Below are positions 1-15,400 of a stretch of DNA of 64,000 bases, piece after piece. Positions within the stretch are counted from its first letter, which is position 1; every line of letters begins with the position of its first letter. The notes beneath the pieces are model-generated. The model worked only from the letters and a program-made list of their open reading frames with translations, did no database searches and was not told the DNA's origin. The DNA comes from Anoplopoma fimbria (lineage: Eukaryota; Chordata; Actinopteri; Perciformes; Anoplopomatidae), in assembly GCF_027596085.1 (NCBI RefSeq), contig NC_072469.1, forward strand, positions 22,177,781 to 22,241,780. The letters are read 5' to 3'. The position numbers and the translations under genes are program-made.

Positions 1-2194
1 GGCAGAACTGCTGGAGGAGGAAGCGGAGATGAATCAAGGAGGTGGAGACTCTGGGAAGACGGCTGGGCTTCGGAGGAGGAGGCGGACTTATAGCCGGACT
101 CTGCCAGAGCACATGAAGCCCAACAAGCAGTACGGACCAGACCCTGAACAGCACAGAGATGGCAACATGGGTAAATGACACACGTATTGTTTATAATAGC
201 TTTAAAGAAATGGGTTTGTTCAATACCACTCCCATGCCCTGAGCTCACTAATGCTAATTATATCTTGTTTGTATAAAGAGAAGTTGTGGCTTCACAGGGT
301 GTTTATGTGCTCAAGTTATTGACTTTCTGGAGTCACCAAGAGTTGGCAAGGAAGCCAATACCTATGTTGAATACACTTCCTGTAAGTCGCTTTGGATAAA
401 AGCGTCTGCTAAATGACTGTAATGTAATGTAATGTAATGTAATGTAATGAAGCCACTGTGCCCCGGCAAGAAATAATTCAGCAAAGTAACGCCATAAAAT
501 TACATTTTGTTTTGAATACGTTTTTGTTTTTTTAACGGACAGTTTCCCACCTTTTTATTCTAAGCGAATCAACTCTTTGTCCCAGCCTTATTTTAACTAA
601 GATAAGAATGTATCAATCATCTCATCTAAGTTTTGTGTGCAACTTTTAAACTAAAATGTTGAACTATAACTACAAGGCTGCTTGGTTGAGATTTTAACCA
701 TTTACTCAACAGTTCAAATAATTGTTAGTAGTTAATGATGCAGAAAGTGTTTGAATGTACACTTTAAAGTACCAACACGTTAAAATGGAGACTGTTGAGC
801 AGCTGCGACAAAACCTTGAAAACAAATGTCTATTGTGCAATCTGCATGTCAGACAACAACCGCCGCTGCTATATAGACGAGTCACTGTCTCGTTGGCTTG
901 CAACCTTGACACACCCACAAAACGGCACCATCTACATCTCAGGCCGTTGCAAAATGCTGCACACTATAAAGTGAAAATATCTTCTAACCAGAAAAATGTT
1001 GCAAACTAGTGCCACACTTTCTCATATTGACTGCAACCAAGGTTTTGTTTTCAAACACTCAGCATGTTTTATTTATATATTTTTTTATCCATCATTTATT
1101 GATCTGTCCTGCTGTATTTCAGGCCCCATCGAAATGAACAACCTGCAGAGATGGAATACTACGACCTTAGTAGCTGGCATGAGTGTGATGTAAGTCAACA
1201 ACCTGGAAACACGCATATGAAACAATGAGGGTTGAATTGTGTATAAGGATTGCAAATTGTGCCAGTATTCTGTTTTCTGGTGTTCGCATGCTTTCTTCAA
1301 ACATTTGTCTCTCTAAGCGATCGGATTAAAATGATCTGTGCTTTCTGTCTCTTTCAGTTTGCTGATTCTGATGGTGATGAATCTGGGTCTGTTTTTTAAG
1401 TTGTGGGCCATGGAGGACGTAGCCCACCGCATGTACGTTAGCACAAAGCAACGGCTGAGGGAGCGGAGTGAGGCCAGGTCAGATCACTTTCTGTTCCTTT
1501 GCTAAATGCATATTTCTTTGGATTTTTACACCTTGATAAGTCATCTGTCAGACAGTAACTACTGTATATCAGTAGTTGCCATGATCACTCAGAAAGCAGA
1601 AGTCTTGTTGTGGGTGGAGAGGGGGAAGGAATTTGGTCTTCCTCCACTTCTTTTTGGTCTGTGGCGTTTGAGCAGCCCACATACTTACAAGAGAGCTCTT
1701 GCTGTAATGACTCACAATGTTGAAACCATCTGTTTATCAGCCGCAGTAACTGTGGTTATGTAAATGACATTTTCTCGCCTCTGTGTTCCTCCATTCTTAG
1801 CCCTCTTCTAACATGTCCTTGAATTGTGATTGTCTGCGTTTTATGTAGCTAATCTGAATAATTTATTTTGCACATAAGAATAATCACATTTATTTTTTGT
1901 TTGTTTTTTTGGTAGCTTGGCCTCTGAATATCAGTCCAGACAGGGACCAGAGTATCGGACCATAGAGGATGCGCAGCTGCTAAAAAATGTACTGCAGGAC
2001 TCCATCAACCTTTTAGAACAGGTATGAATTCATAGCTGCACCTTTTTTTTTAAAAACACCTTTTTAAAAACATAAAGCAGGTGTTCTAGCTGCTGAGTCA
2101 GTTGTTGTTCTTCTTCTCATCGCAGCTCCGCAGCTCTCTGGTGGTGCTGCAGCAAACCTTTACTTCTGCCAATCAGACAGCAGCACCACAGTGA
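1..2194 (+). CDS. gramd1c: GRAM domain-containing protein 1C (Aster-C), 3' end only
   Basis: C-terminal part of an ER-anchored GRAMD1/Aster protein, which moves accessible cholesterol from plasma membrane to ER. Coding exons by splice sites and phase: ≤1-170, 1123-1189, 1358-1477, 1916-2021, 2126-2194 (TGA 2192-2194), giving the last 176 residues. The GRAM and VASt domains lie upstream of the window. Seen here: a basic RRRRR linker, then a hydrophobic helix (from WNTTTLVAGMSV through LLILMVMNLGLFFKLW) matching the single C-terminal ER anchor of the family. A tail with a short helix (NVLQDSINLLEQLRSSLVVL) follows. The C paralogue is chosen over 1A/1B from the neighbours zdhhc23, ccdc191 and qtrt2, the order recalled for human 3q13.31. 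All four introns are GT-AG and keep phase. Product family is secure; the paralogue letter is somewhat less so. Confidence 0.85.
355..449 (+). repeat. 3' tail of an L2-type LINE in a gramd1c intron
   Basis: The segment GTCGCTTTGGATAAAAGCG followed by TCTGCTAAATGACTG and a (TAATG)n run is the conserved 3' stem-loop and tail of L2-clade LINEs in fish. It is essentially identical to the 3' end of the longer copy ending near 26360, so both derive from the same family. Strongly 5'-truncated. Confidence 0.75.
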
Positions 2195-2236
2195 TGCTCC
2201 ACACCTGGTAACTCCAGAGTCCCCGGCCCCGTGGAG

Positions 2237-2268
2237 GACAAAATAAATAAATAAATAAATAAATAAAA
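2237..2268 (+). repeat. (AAAT)n microsatellite in the gramd1c 3' UTR
   Basis: About eight tandem AAAT/AATA units, 45 bases after the stop codon. Confidence 0.9.
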
Positions 2269-2742
2269 GGACTGCAGAAGTGAACTGCCTCTGAGGAAAT
2301 CTCTGGTATCCAGTGACGTTGCCATGTAGACATCCCCAGACCACTGACGTGCCATGTGTTGCCAGGGGTTACAAGTCCCAAAGCCTGTGGCAGAGCATCA
2401 GGTGCCTGGATGTTTTTAAAGCTGTGGACTGACTGCTGCAAGGGAAAAAGTTGCATCAGAGTCAGCTGCACATGGAGAACAGTAGCTTCAGGTTTCTGCA
2501 GGGTGCTATAGTCAGCTCCCTCGGCTGGCGTCTTCTTCACTCTTTCCTTTAAATAGTGGCGCTGAATTTCAGGAAAACGCCTTACTATGTGCTATCGGAA
2601 ATGCTTTTATTTTATTCCAGGGATGTGAATCAATATTATTTAAAACAGCTATTTTCTCTATGTACTTTTTTGCACATATTTTAATTTTTGCACAAGTGCC
2701 TCGTAGATTAGGCCGTTTTAGATATCTATTTTAATTTTTTCC

Positions 2743-2748
2743 AATAAA
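2743..2748 (+). terminator. Polyadenylation signal of gramd1c
   Basis: AATAAA about 550 bases after the gramd1c stop codon, the first canonical hexamer without an obvious repeat origin. An earlier (AAAT)n run at 2237-2268 contains AATAAA only by composition. The 3' UTR would span about 2195-2765. Confidence 0.5.
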
Positions 2749-3301
2749 TATTGTAGAATCAGTGACTAAAATTTGTAATAATGTAATACTGTATTTGAGC
2801 GAAATCTGGTGAACAGAAGGTACTGCTGACAGTGTGCCTTTTCTTTTTTTTTTTTTACACCACATATATGATTAATTTTCCTCGTTCACTTGTACATGAA
2901 ATCACAGTTTTTATGTACTTTATTTTTTCTTGTTCTACACTGTGAACCAAGTATAATATATTAGTTTAATTGTAAATTCTAGGTGAAGGGTCAGTGAGAC
3001 ACTCTCAGGTTATCTTCACACTGTCAACACTAGATGTAAGTTTGTTCTGGGATTTCCAAATTAATATGAACACTATTGTCTTTTTTTTAAATGAATTGTT
3101 GGTGACATGCCCCTACAATTGCCTTGTTTGATGTTTACAGTGTTGCTATCACCCATCATTTTGTTCAGCTGTTCTTACTTGAAGCCAACTCTGCAAGTGA
3201 CCACTTGTTTAAAATTGGTTGGTGTTTTGTAGATTTCAAGTCATATTGACATTTTAAACAAGAATCATTAGAAGTTCTGCCAACATTTTCAAGGTACAAC
3301 A

Positions 3302-3590
3302 TAATAAAGCTGCAAATTATTATTTTCATCAATTATTTTCTTGATGAATTGTTATTGTCTCTAAAAATATCTCAATATTATATTGCTCTAAAAAATAGTT
3401 TAAATAAAAATGTCCATAAAAGCAGCTGACATTTTTTAGTGCCTTGTTTTATTCAACCATCCCACAAAGATTCAGTTTACTATTAAGAGACCAAACACAA
3501 AGTAAATTCAACATTTTAGAATCTGTTAATTTGAATCATTTACTTTAGAAGTTACTGAAATGATTATTCAATTATCAGACTACAGACCAC
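3302..3590 (+). repeat. Decayed dispersed teleost repeat
   Basis: AAAGCTGCAAATTATTATTTTC and the following diverged blocks (ATCAATTATTTTCTTGATG, AAAATGTCCATAAAAG, TTCAGTTTACTATTAAGAG) resemble a common fish repeat that begins AGAGCTGCAACTAACGATTA. Recognised by memory of the family. Edges are approximate. Confidence 0.45.
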
Positions 3591-4366
3591 GGAGAGAAGC
3601 TGCAGGCTGAAAACAAGCTCATGTTTAAATATTGGCTACTAAATAGTTGTTTTGTTTGCTTTGTTATCTGTTTATTATTCTTAAAGCTGAACTGCTGAAC
3701 TTCTCTAAGAATCTGGCTAGACCAATAGTACTAGAATGTATTCTATTCAACCAAGATTGCTGATTTGTTTTTTAGTTTTGTTGTATGATGCTGGGAACTG
3801 CACACTGTACGCTGCTGCTGGAAACAGAAGCGTACAACTAAATGGGAGTAAAGCCAAATGTGTCTTTGTCCCTTTGTGAGAGGTGAAATATGAGACCTTT
3901 TAGACAGTCTTTAATTATTGACCACTAGCATGTCCTTATTTACTCCAAGAGGGAATATCATATTGCCTTTATAGGCTGGCCTTAAGACACGGTGGAAATT
4001 AGTTTATACTGGAAATCTCCTGTTTACTGTATGTGTACAGACTTTAATAAAAGTTCATGTAATCTATAGTGGTGCAAAGTAACTACATTTATTTAAGTAC
4101 TGTACTTTTGAGGCACTTGTATTGTTTAGCCTACTTCTCTGTATTTCAAAATGGAATATTGTATACTTTACTCCACCGTGTTTAAAGCTAATTGCTTTAA
4201 ACATTTAGATTATTCATACAAAACAAAACACCTTTTATATTATGATGCATTTCTTATAAAGTCATTTTAGTCTATAATGGAGTCGTTATCCACTATTTTT
4301 TCAAAACATGAGTGACATAAAGTGCAGTTAGAATATGTACTTCAGCATGATTTCAATGCACGTCTA

Positions 4367-4587
4367 CAGTACCAGTCAAAAGTTTGGACACACCTTCTCA
4401 TTCAATGGTTTTTCTTTATTTTTATTTTTTTCCTACATTGATATTGAAGACATCCAAACTATGAAGGAACACATATGGAATTATGTGGTAAACAAACAAA
4501 TGCTCAACAAACCAGAATATGTTTTATATTTTAGATTCTTCACAGTAGTTGAATGAGAAGGTGTGTCCAGACTTTAGACTGGTACTG
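4367..4587. mobile_element. Small Tc1/mariner-like MITE
   Basis: The left end starts CAGTACCAGTCAAAAGTTTG and the right end is its near-exact reverse complement, ending AGACTGGTACTG, with inverted repeats of about 38 bp. TA flanks both ends (4365-4366 and 4588-4589), as expected for a Tc1/mariner target duplication. The interior has no transposase ORF, so it is non-autonomous. Confidence 0.75.
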
Positions 4588-4757
4588 TATATGTTTTAAG
4601 TCTCAAAAAAAAAGTATAAAGGCTACTCTTACTGCACATTTTTTTATGTTATGAAACTATATACCACATATAGCCAGAATGAACTTTACTGTATACCATT
4701 TAGTTTTTTGCACGGTTAGATTCTGAACTGCTCAACTATAAAGTAGCATTTAGTCAC

Positions 4758-4942
4758 ATGGGTGTATGTGTGGGTGTATGTGTGTATGTGTGTGTGTGTG
4801 TATGTGTGGGTGTATGTGTGTGTATGTGTGGGTGTATGTGTGGGTGTATGTGTGGGTGTATGTGTGTGTGTGTGTATGTGTGTGTGTATGTGTGTGTGTA
4901 TGTGTGTATGTGTGTGTGTATGTGGGTGTATGTGTGTGTGTA

Positions 4943-4974
<32 letters not shown>

Positions 4975-5132
4975 TGTGTGTGTAGTATTGCTCCTTTGAC
5001 GTCAGGAGGAAACTGTTTGTGTGTATGTGCCACAGGTGTATGTGTATGTGGGTGTATGTGTGTGTGTATATGTGGACCTGTGTATGTGACCTGTGTGTAT
5101 GAGTGTGGGTGTATGTGAGTAATGTGTGTGTA

Positions 5133-5165
<33 letters not shown>

Positions 5166-5190
5166 GTGTGTGTGTATGTGTGTGTGTAAT
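4758..5190. repeat. TG / TATG / GGGTGTATG variable microsatellite block
   Basis: Long runs of TG mixed with TATG and GGGTG units. It is interrupted near 4986-5030 by a unique segment (ATTGCTCCTTTGACGTCAGG...) that recurs at 5246-5277 beside the 18-bp array, so the two repeat blocks appear to have been duplicated together. Confidence 0.85.
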
Positions 5191-6008
5191 GAGACCTGAA
5201 CCAGTAATGTCCGTGAACCAGTAATGAGACCTGGCAGGGACCTCATTGCTCCTTTGACGTCAGGAGGGAAACTGTTTCGGGGGCAGAGCCACAGGACGTC
5301 ACCCAAAGTCCAACAAAGAGACCTGAACCGGATGAGAAAAGTAATGACCTGAACCAGTAATGAGACCTGAACCAGTAATGAGTCCTGAACCAGTAATGAG
5401 ACCTGAACCAGTAATGAGACCTGAACCAGTAATGAGTCCTGAACCAGTAATGAGACCTGAACCAGTAATGAGACCTGAACCAGTAATGAGACCTGAACCA
5501 GTAATGAGTCCTGAACCAGTAATGAGTCCTGAACCAGTAATGAGACCTGAACCAGTAATGAGTCCTGAACCAGTAATGAGACCTGAACCAGTAATGAGTC
5601 CTGAACCAGTAATGAGACCTGAACCAGTAATGAGTCCTGAACCAGTAATGAGTCCTGAACCAGTAATGAGACCTGAACCAGTAATGAGTCCTGAACCAGT
5701 AATGAGTCCTGAACCAGTAATGAGTCCTGAACCAGTAATGAGACCTGAACCAGTAATGAGTCCTGAACCAGTAATGAGTCCTGAACCAGTAATGAGTCCT
5801 GAACCAGTAATGAGACCTGAACCAGTAATGAGACCTGAACCAGTAATGAGTCCTGAACCAGTAATGAGTCCTGAACCAGTGAAATGAGTCCTGAACCAGT
5901 AATGAGACCTGAACCAGTAATGAGACCTGAACCAGTAATGAGACCTGAACCAGTAATGAGTCCTGAACCAGTAATGAGTCCTGAACCAGTAATGAGACCT
6001 GAACCAGA
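5188..6008. repeat. 18-bp minisatellite with two alternating variants
   Basis: Tandem copies of the 18-mer AATGAGACCTGAACCAGT. The array is perfectly phased over about 5341-6005, with imperfect copies before. Most copies differ at a single base, giving GAGACC or GAGTCC, so the array can be read as a two-letter variant map. Because 18 is a multiple of three, all frames stay open and make long spurious ORFs on both strands. Confidence 0.95.
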
Positions 6009-6119
6009 CTGACCGCCTCTGTTATTCTTTATGCGTGACGCGGTCCGGGAAACACCGGTGACGTCAGCAGCTGCCAAGAGAAAGACTTCCGGTGAGGAGG
6101 AAACATACCCGGTGATACT

Positions 6120-6300
6120 CACAGAAACCCTAACCCTAACCATACCCGGTGATACTCACAGAAACCCTAACCCTAAACATACCCGGTGAGGAGGAAACAT
6201 ACCCGGTGATATTCACAGAAACCCTAACCCCTACCCGGTGATATTCACAGAAACCCTAACCCTAACCTACCCGGTGGTATTAACCCTAACAATAACCCCA
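6120..6300. repeat. Telomere-like interstitial repeat (CCCTAA within a ~37-bp unit)
   Basis: Several irregular copies of a unit combining ACCCGGTGATATTCACAGAA with AACCCTAACCCTAAC. The CCCTAA pieces match the vertebrate telomere repeat but are only two or three units long per copy. This is an interstitial degenerate array, not a chromosome end, since ordinary genes lie on both sides. Confidence 0.7.
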
Positions 6301-7831
6301 GAGCATCGGCATGTAGCAGCTGAGCGCAGGTACGTTCCGGAGGTGCTCTAAGCGTTGGTTGTGTGTGTCGTTGGATCAGTCATCATGTGATGTGAGAATC
6401 TGGGTCAACTGAGACCTGTAGTCGGTGATTAACTGCTTTTCATGAAAGGATGAACAGAAACATGTTATGTAAGAAAAACAAAGTGGAATGTGCACATGAA
6501 ATGACTCGCAATACATATGCATCTCTAACCTTGATCCATTCATGATGTTCAATAAAGTTTTGAGCCTCACTGTTGTATTCAATGTATTAACAAATAAATG
6601 TGTTTAATTTGTTTACTTCCACAAGTTGCAGAGGTTATTAGAGCAGTCGTTTTGTCACAATAGAAGAAATATACAAAGTGTTGTTTTTTGTAATTTGAGT
6701 AAATATATGATTAAATATTTTCTGGCTGAGTGAGATGAGAACATTGATACCACTATCATATCTGTCTGTAAACCAGGTGCAGTGACTTCCTGTACTCAGC
6801 TAAATCCACCAAATAACACAATCTGTAAATTGAAAGTGGCAATTATCAAAATAGTTGCCAATTTATTTACCCTCTTCAAATTGACTGATTGATTAATCAA
6901 CTAATTATTGGCCCTCTAAGACATGCGTCTTCATCCTTAATCCCTGCAAAAAAGAAAAACAGCTTCAGCTATCCTGCATTATATTTTTCCAAGCCTTTTG
7001 ATGTTATGCAATTGCAAAATAACTGTTTACCACAGAGATTCCCTCAGTGTTACAACTGGACATAAAACTGCTGAGCGCCACAGTCACGCTATGAATCCTT
7101 GCAGCCGTGTTAGTTGTTTTTTTTTTTGCTCTTGTCAGGGATGATGTACGAGTTTGTGCTACCACACATCCACACACTCATTAATCTGTCCATGTAGGTC
7201 TTCTCCTCAGGCCCTAATAGACTTTGCCTCAAGGCTTGGTCCTTTTTTACAAGGTTTCTCTGATCAGTGGCTGTCGAATAATAATAAAACACCATGTCAT
7301 GCTTTGATTTATTACTAATCAGAGGCTCATTCAACAGAATCAGGGCCCCCTGAGATGGGTTTAACTGAGCTGAAGGATTAATTCCTATTTACTGGTTCAC
7401 TAGTCCTGCTCTCCGTGATGGAGGGGACTCTGAGGACCTTGTGATTGTTATAAATCCTTCCACTGCCTCACCTCAGCCCAAATCAATTTGTGCTGTCTAA
7501 ATAAACCAGCAGGCTGCTGCAGTGGTTATTAAAGCAACAGATGTGTGACAGATGTGAGGGTAGGAGGTGAACTGGGTAGGGTCAAATGAGCAAGGTCTGC
7601 TTTGCTGTGTTGCGTGGTGTAAATCTGTTTGGAACCCCTCCAACATCTAAAACGCGTACAAATAGCTGTTAAGCTGCTGTGTCCAGAGGGCATTTCAGCA
7701 AAGTTGGCTTGTAGAGTATTTACAGTTATATTCTTTCACTTCCTGTCTCTTATCTGCCACTTTTCTTGTCTCTGAATCTCGTTTCTAACACACTTTTTAT
7801 GATAAACTAATAGGCTGAAAGGCTGTCCATC

Positions 7832-11380
<3,549 letters not shown>

Positions 11381-11550
11381 GAGACTGTTTCCCAACCCTG
11401 ATTATGAAACACGAGTTTGGAGCTTATGGTTGCTGTTGTTGTTCATGTCCACTGGATGGCAGCATGGCCCTTTTTACTCCAATTTCCTCTTCTGCTTGCA
11501 GCAAATTACTTTTACTACTGGGTTAGTTTGCTCTGACTTGGACACATAGC

Positions 11551-11556
11551 AATAAA
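11551..11556 (+). terminator. Polyadenylation signal of zdhhc23
   Basis: AATAAA 171 bases after the zdhhc23 stop codon. It gives a short 3' UTR that ends well before the convergent ccdc191 gene. Confidence 0.6.
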
Positions 11557-11559
11557 AAC

Positions 11560-12325
11560 TATAATAAGATACATTCAATGTCACCCACAACTGGCATCTC
11601 CTCTATGCAGCCGTACCCACTCACACTGACCTTAAATCCCTTTCCACTAGTCCCTAATCTCTCTGCCAAACAAATATCACCGTATCCTTCACACTGACTG
11701 TCTTCTCATGACTTGAACATTGTCTTTATGTCTCCTCTACATTCTAGTGCCTTGCTGGGAGTCGACAAACAAGAAAAATGTGAGAATGAGTAATTGTTCT
11801 GGTCCTCCATAGGGACATTTTCTCTGAGCACGACGTCAGCAACAACATGACGCCTCAATGACGCACAAAACATGGGCTGAACATATTTTCTAAGATAGTC
11901 TCTCAGCACACCTAGTCCTCCACTAACACTTATCTGCAGTGTTCACTAAAGACGGTACCTAACTTCAACTTGTGAAAGGTGTCATGGATTATTTATCACA
12001 GATGAATGAATCTCAGCACGAGCGACGTAATCGGGCAATTAAAGTTAGACAGTTTTTCATTGCATTTGACATAATGAATGATCGGATAGCCATGAATATA
12101 TTAGTAGTTACTTTTATTCTCTTTTAGCTGGTTCAAATTGATTCCTGAATTAATTAAAAGCAAATAAACCAAAACACATTAATGTCACCTTGAGAAGATA
12201 GCTTTTTCCAGTGCTTTCCGCTATTGCTGCTTTTATTAAAGGGATTTTCTCAAAGGGATTGAAAGCTTTTTTTTTTTATTTTTTGGAAAAGTTGTATTGG
12301 TGCAGTTATTTTTGTGTGAAATTGT
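11560..12325. other. Spacer between convergent zdhhc23 and ccdc191
   Basis: About 0.77 kb between the two predicted mRNA 3' ends. No gene, RNA gene or clear repeat seen; AT-rich in its right half. Confidence 0.6.
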
Positions 12326-12327
12326 TA

Positions 12328-12339
12328 TTTATTTTTATT
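12328..12339 (-). terminator. Polyadenylation signals of ccdc191
   Basis: Two adjoining TTTATT hexamers on + (AATAAA on the minus strand) about 106-117 bases beyond the ccdc191 stop codon. Confidence 0.6.
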
Positions 12340-12444
12340 AAATGAATGAGAAATGTGCAAGTGTTTTCATTTTATGTGTGTCCCCAAGAGTCGTTTGTAT
12401 GTGTGTGGAGCTTGTCTCCCCAGTGTTGGTTTCTCCCAGAGGCT

Positions 12445-15400
12445 TTACATTGGATAGGAGCAGAAATCCGGCAGAACCTCAGTCACTCTCCGTCCCAGCT
12501 TCTCCCGCCGCTCCTCCCTCACTTTTTCCTTCCGCAGCAGACAGGGAAGCTGCCTCCAGGCCAGCAAACATCGCCGCAGCACCCGTCTGAAGTGCAGGCA
12601 GATGGAGGGACAGACGGGAAAAGAGCAAGTGAGCAATAAGAAACTGTATTATAGGGACCTCTGGGTTGACAGCACCTAATGAGTTTTCCCATGATGTCAC
12701 TGGGGGCTTATTGACAATGGCAGCTGGGCAGCCGGTGGGAATTCACCTGCAGGCTGTGGTCATTTAGCTGACCTAACCTGAGAAGCGGAAGTTTAAAAAA
12801 CACTCCCATTCTGTGTCAATGATGGTGAAATCATTTAGTCAGAATAGTGCTTCCATTCATTTTGTCCACAATGAAAAACAGAGGACTGCATAATAATGCT
12901 GTTACTAAACATTATCAAAACCAAAATGTTTTTTCTGATTTAAATGTATAATTTGTTGGAAGCAATCCTGCAAAAGTATTTAAATGCAAATTAAAGTTTC
13001 CATACATTCAGTGAATGGTCTAAACATCTATTATCAAACTTGGCATAAGGTAAATGTCTCCCCAACTATTGGCTGGAAAATTTGTATTGTGGAAAATACT
13101 TTTAATTACCCAGGGCTAGAGACCAAACACTATGCTATGCCAGCTAGCTCAGCAATATTAAAGGTTCTACTCGAGCAGCAAAACACCACAACTGGCATTA
13201 AACATAATATGAAGAGACATTTACAGTGAATAACAGTTTTGAGGCACATCACTGGAGTTAAAGAGATGATGGTGTAGTTTAGAATCTAATGCATATGCAG
13301 TTGGAGTGGAAAAGATATTAAATGTTCAACAACTGTATCCTCTCACAGATGCATGTTGTGGGTAACATTTATCCTATAAATGCAGTGTTTGTTTATGAAT
13401 CAACCATCTTTATTGCAAGTCCATCTTGAAAGTCATAACTTCCTTAATAGAATAAGCCAGAAAACATGTTTAGTTTGATACAAATCCAACGCTTTGTGTG
13501 GTTTTCCGTACTGTAACCAAACTGCGCTGATATTACATTTCAACTTGTAATTAAACAAGCTGTTAAATTTAATTTGACACCCTTTTAGCACACCGTATCC
13601 ACACAGTGAACATATGGGAAAGTTATGGCCATCAGACCTGTTATTGTGCTCCTGAGCCAGCTCCTGACGGTCCCACTCCACCAGCCTCTCCTGGGTCACA
13701 TGGTCCAGCAGTGCCAGCAGAAACCTCCTCAGAGTGCGAGTGCGATAGAAACGCTCGGCTCTCTCCTCTTTAATCATCCGCCCGTCATTAAGCTGAAACA
13801 TACGACAGATCATCAGAGATGGGTAGACTTTACTGCATCTTTAGCCGAAAAATCCACAACGGAACATGTGCAATTTAGTTTGAGTGATGAGGTCAGAACT
13901 AGTTTGAACAAAAGGGAGAAAATAGTCTTTTTCTTTTAAAGACTGGGCAGTCTGAAAACATGATTGAGTGCAGGTACAGAAGAAGATTAGTAAAAGGTGT
14001 TGCTCTAAGTCACTGGCAGAAGATGGGGAGACAGCAATCCTGATTGAGTCTTTAACTGTGTGTGCGTGTGCGGGTGTATACACACTCTTTTCCAGCAGCT
14101 TAAGCTCCTCCGAAGCAAAAAGTGCTGGTGCAGTTGGTCAACAGAAGCTTCTTTCTCAGACAGGGACTCTCTTGCTGATTGCTGCCAGCGTAGTGTGCAC
14201 CGCCTCAGGAGGAAGAGATTGTGATGACTCTCGGCCAGCTGGCAGGGATTGAAAAGAAAAGTGTTGATGCACACTGATGAGTGCATCCAAACTCAATCAT
14301 ACGTGCCAGGTCGAAACAATGGAGGGCTATGAAATGATGAAGCGCCTGTCTTTTCGGCTGCATCTCACATTTAACAAAGAGGTTTTATATCTAGCTGTGA
14401 AACATGTATGCACACAGGTTTTTCTTTTTTGCGTTTAGTAGAGAGGAACAGTTTGAAGATGAAATAATGATACTGTCAAGAGAATGCAGCTACAAAGCTT
14501 TATTGATAAAATGGAACAGAAAATCCTCCCAGCAACAGGAATAATTAATGTAGTACAACAAAGTGATTACATAGTAAGAAGGCGAAATAGATGAAGAGCC
14601 AGAGATTCTACTCATGCCATTTTTAAGAATTTATTTATACCATATGTTAAGGAAAAGCTCTGAGCTTCAGTTAAGACAAGTGACAGGACATAAAAAAGCA
14701 TGTATAATCCTCTTTGAATCGCTAGAATTTAAGACCGATTAGTCCATATAATCTTTGTTGTATGGAAAAAAATAAGTAATGCTGTTTAGTGTGAGAAAAT
14801 TGGGAAGCATAATGTTCGCCCACGGTTCCTGAGCCATAAAAGACATCCAGCCACAAGTAGAGATTTGAATTATAAAAAGCATTTCAAAGATTTTCCTCTC
14901 TCCTTTTAGCAAAAAAAAAAGATAGCTGACGCACATGCAGTACCGTATGCAAGCCAGTCTTTAACCAGGTAGGCTTTTTTATACCTGGACTTGGATTAAC
15001 CCTTGTAGGTCAGAATGTCCCCTTGTTTATTGTAATTTGTTTGTTGGAGCATGTGTCATAATGAAAAGCCTAAAGCTCTCCTTGCACAGCTTCCTGTTCA
15101 AAGTTAAGGCCAGAATCAAGAGATCCTCCTCAAAATGTTGAGTTGGAGGAGAGAAGGCAGGCTGAATTTGACTGACAATACACTGTATGTTGTTATAGCA
15201 GACAGCTGAAAGACTAGACAGGTGATTCACCTGTATGTTGGCTTGTCTGATCTGAATGAGGCGTTTCCATGGCGCCAGGCCTCGCCGTAGGAGCAAGGTT
15301 CTGTGGTAGTGTTGACGGGCCAGCTTCAGGTGCTCCTGTTGCCTCTTCAGTTGCCTCTGTTTCTCCTCTTCCCTCTGCACAGAAAGAAAGAAGTGACTTT

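Larger units (their letters stand above)
2766..7750. other. gramd1c-zdhhc23 intergenic region
   Basis: No coding exon recognised. It holds a decayed dispersed repeat (about 3302-3590), a small inverted-repeat transposon (4367-4587), a TG/TATG-rich block (4758-5190), an 18-bp minisatellite (5188-6008) and telomere-like repeats (about 6120-6300). The stretch 6300-7750 has no strong signal. The zdhhc23 promoter and any 5' UTR exon should lie in its last kilobase, and the AATAG just before 7817 could be a 5' UTR splice acceptor. Confidence 0.6.

Noticed and set aside
5341..6008. CRISPR-like direct repeats
   Set aside because: The 18-mers are head to tail without spacers and the genome is eukaryotic.
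4716..6143. 475-codon open frame on the minus strand, and PEPVM-repeat frame 5360-5887 on plus
   Set aside because: Both are products of the 18-bp minisatellite and the TG microsatellite, whose unit length keeps frames open. No splice sites, unique sequence or start context supports a gene.
6120..6300. True chromosome end
   Set aside because: The telomere-like pieces are short, interrupted and flanked by conserved genes.
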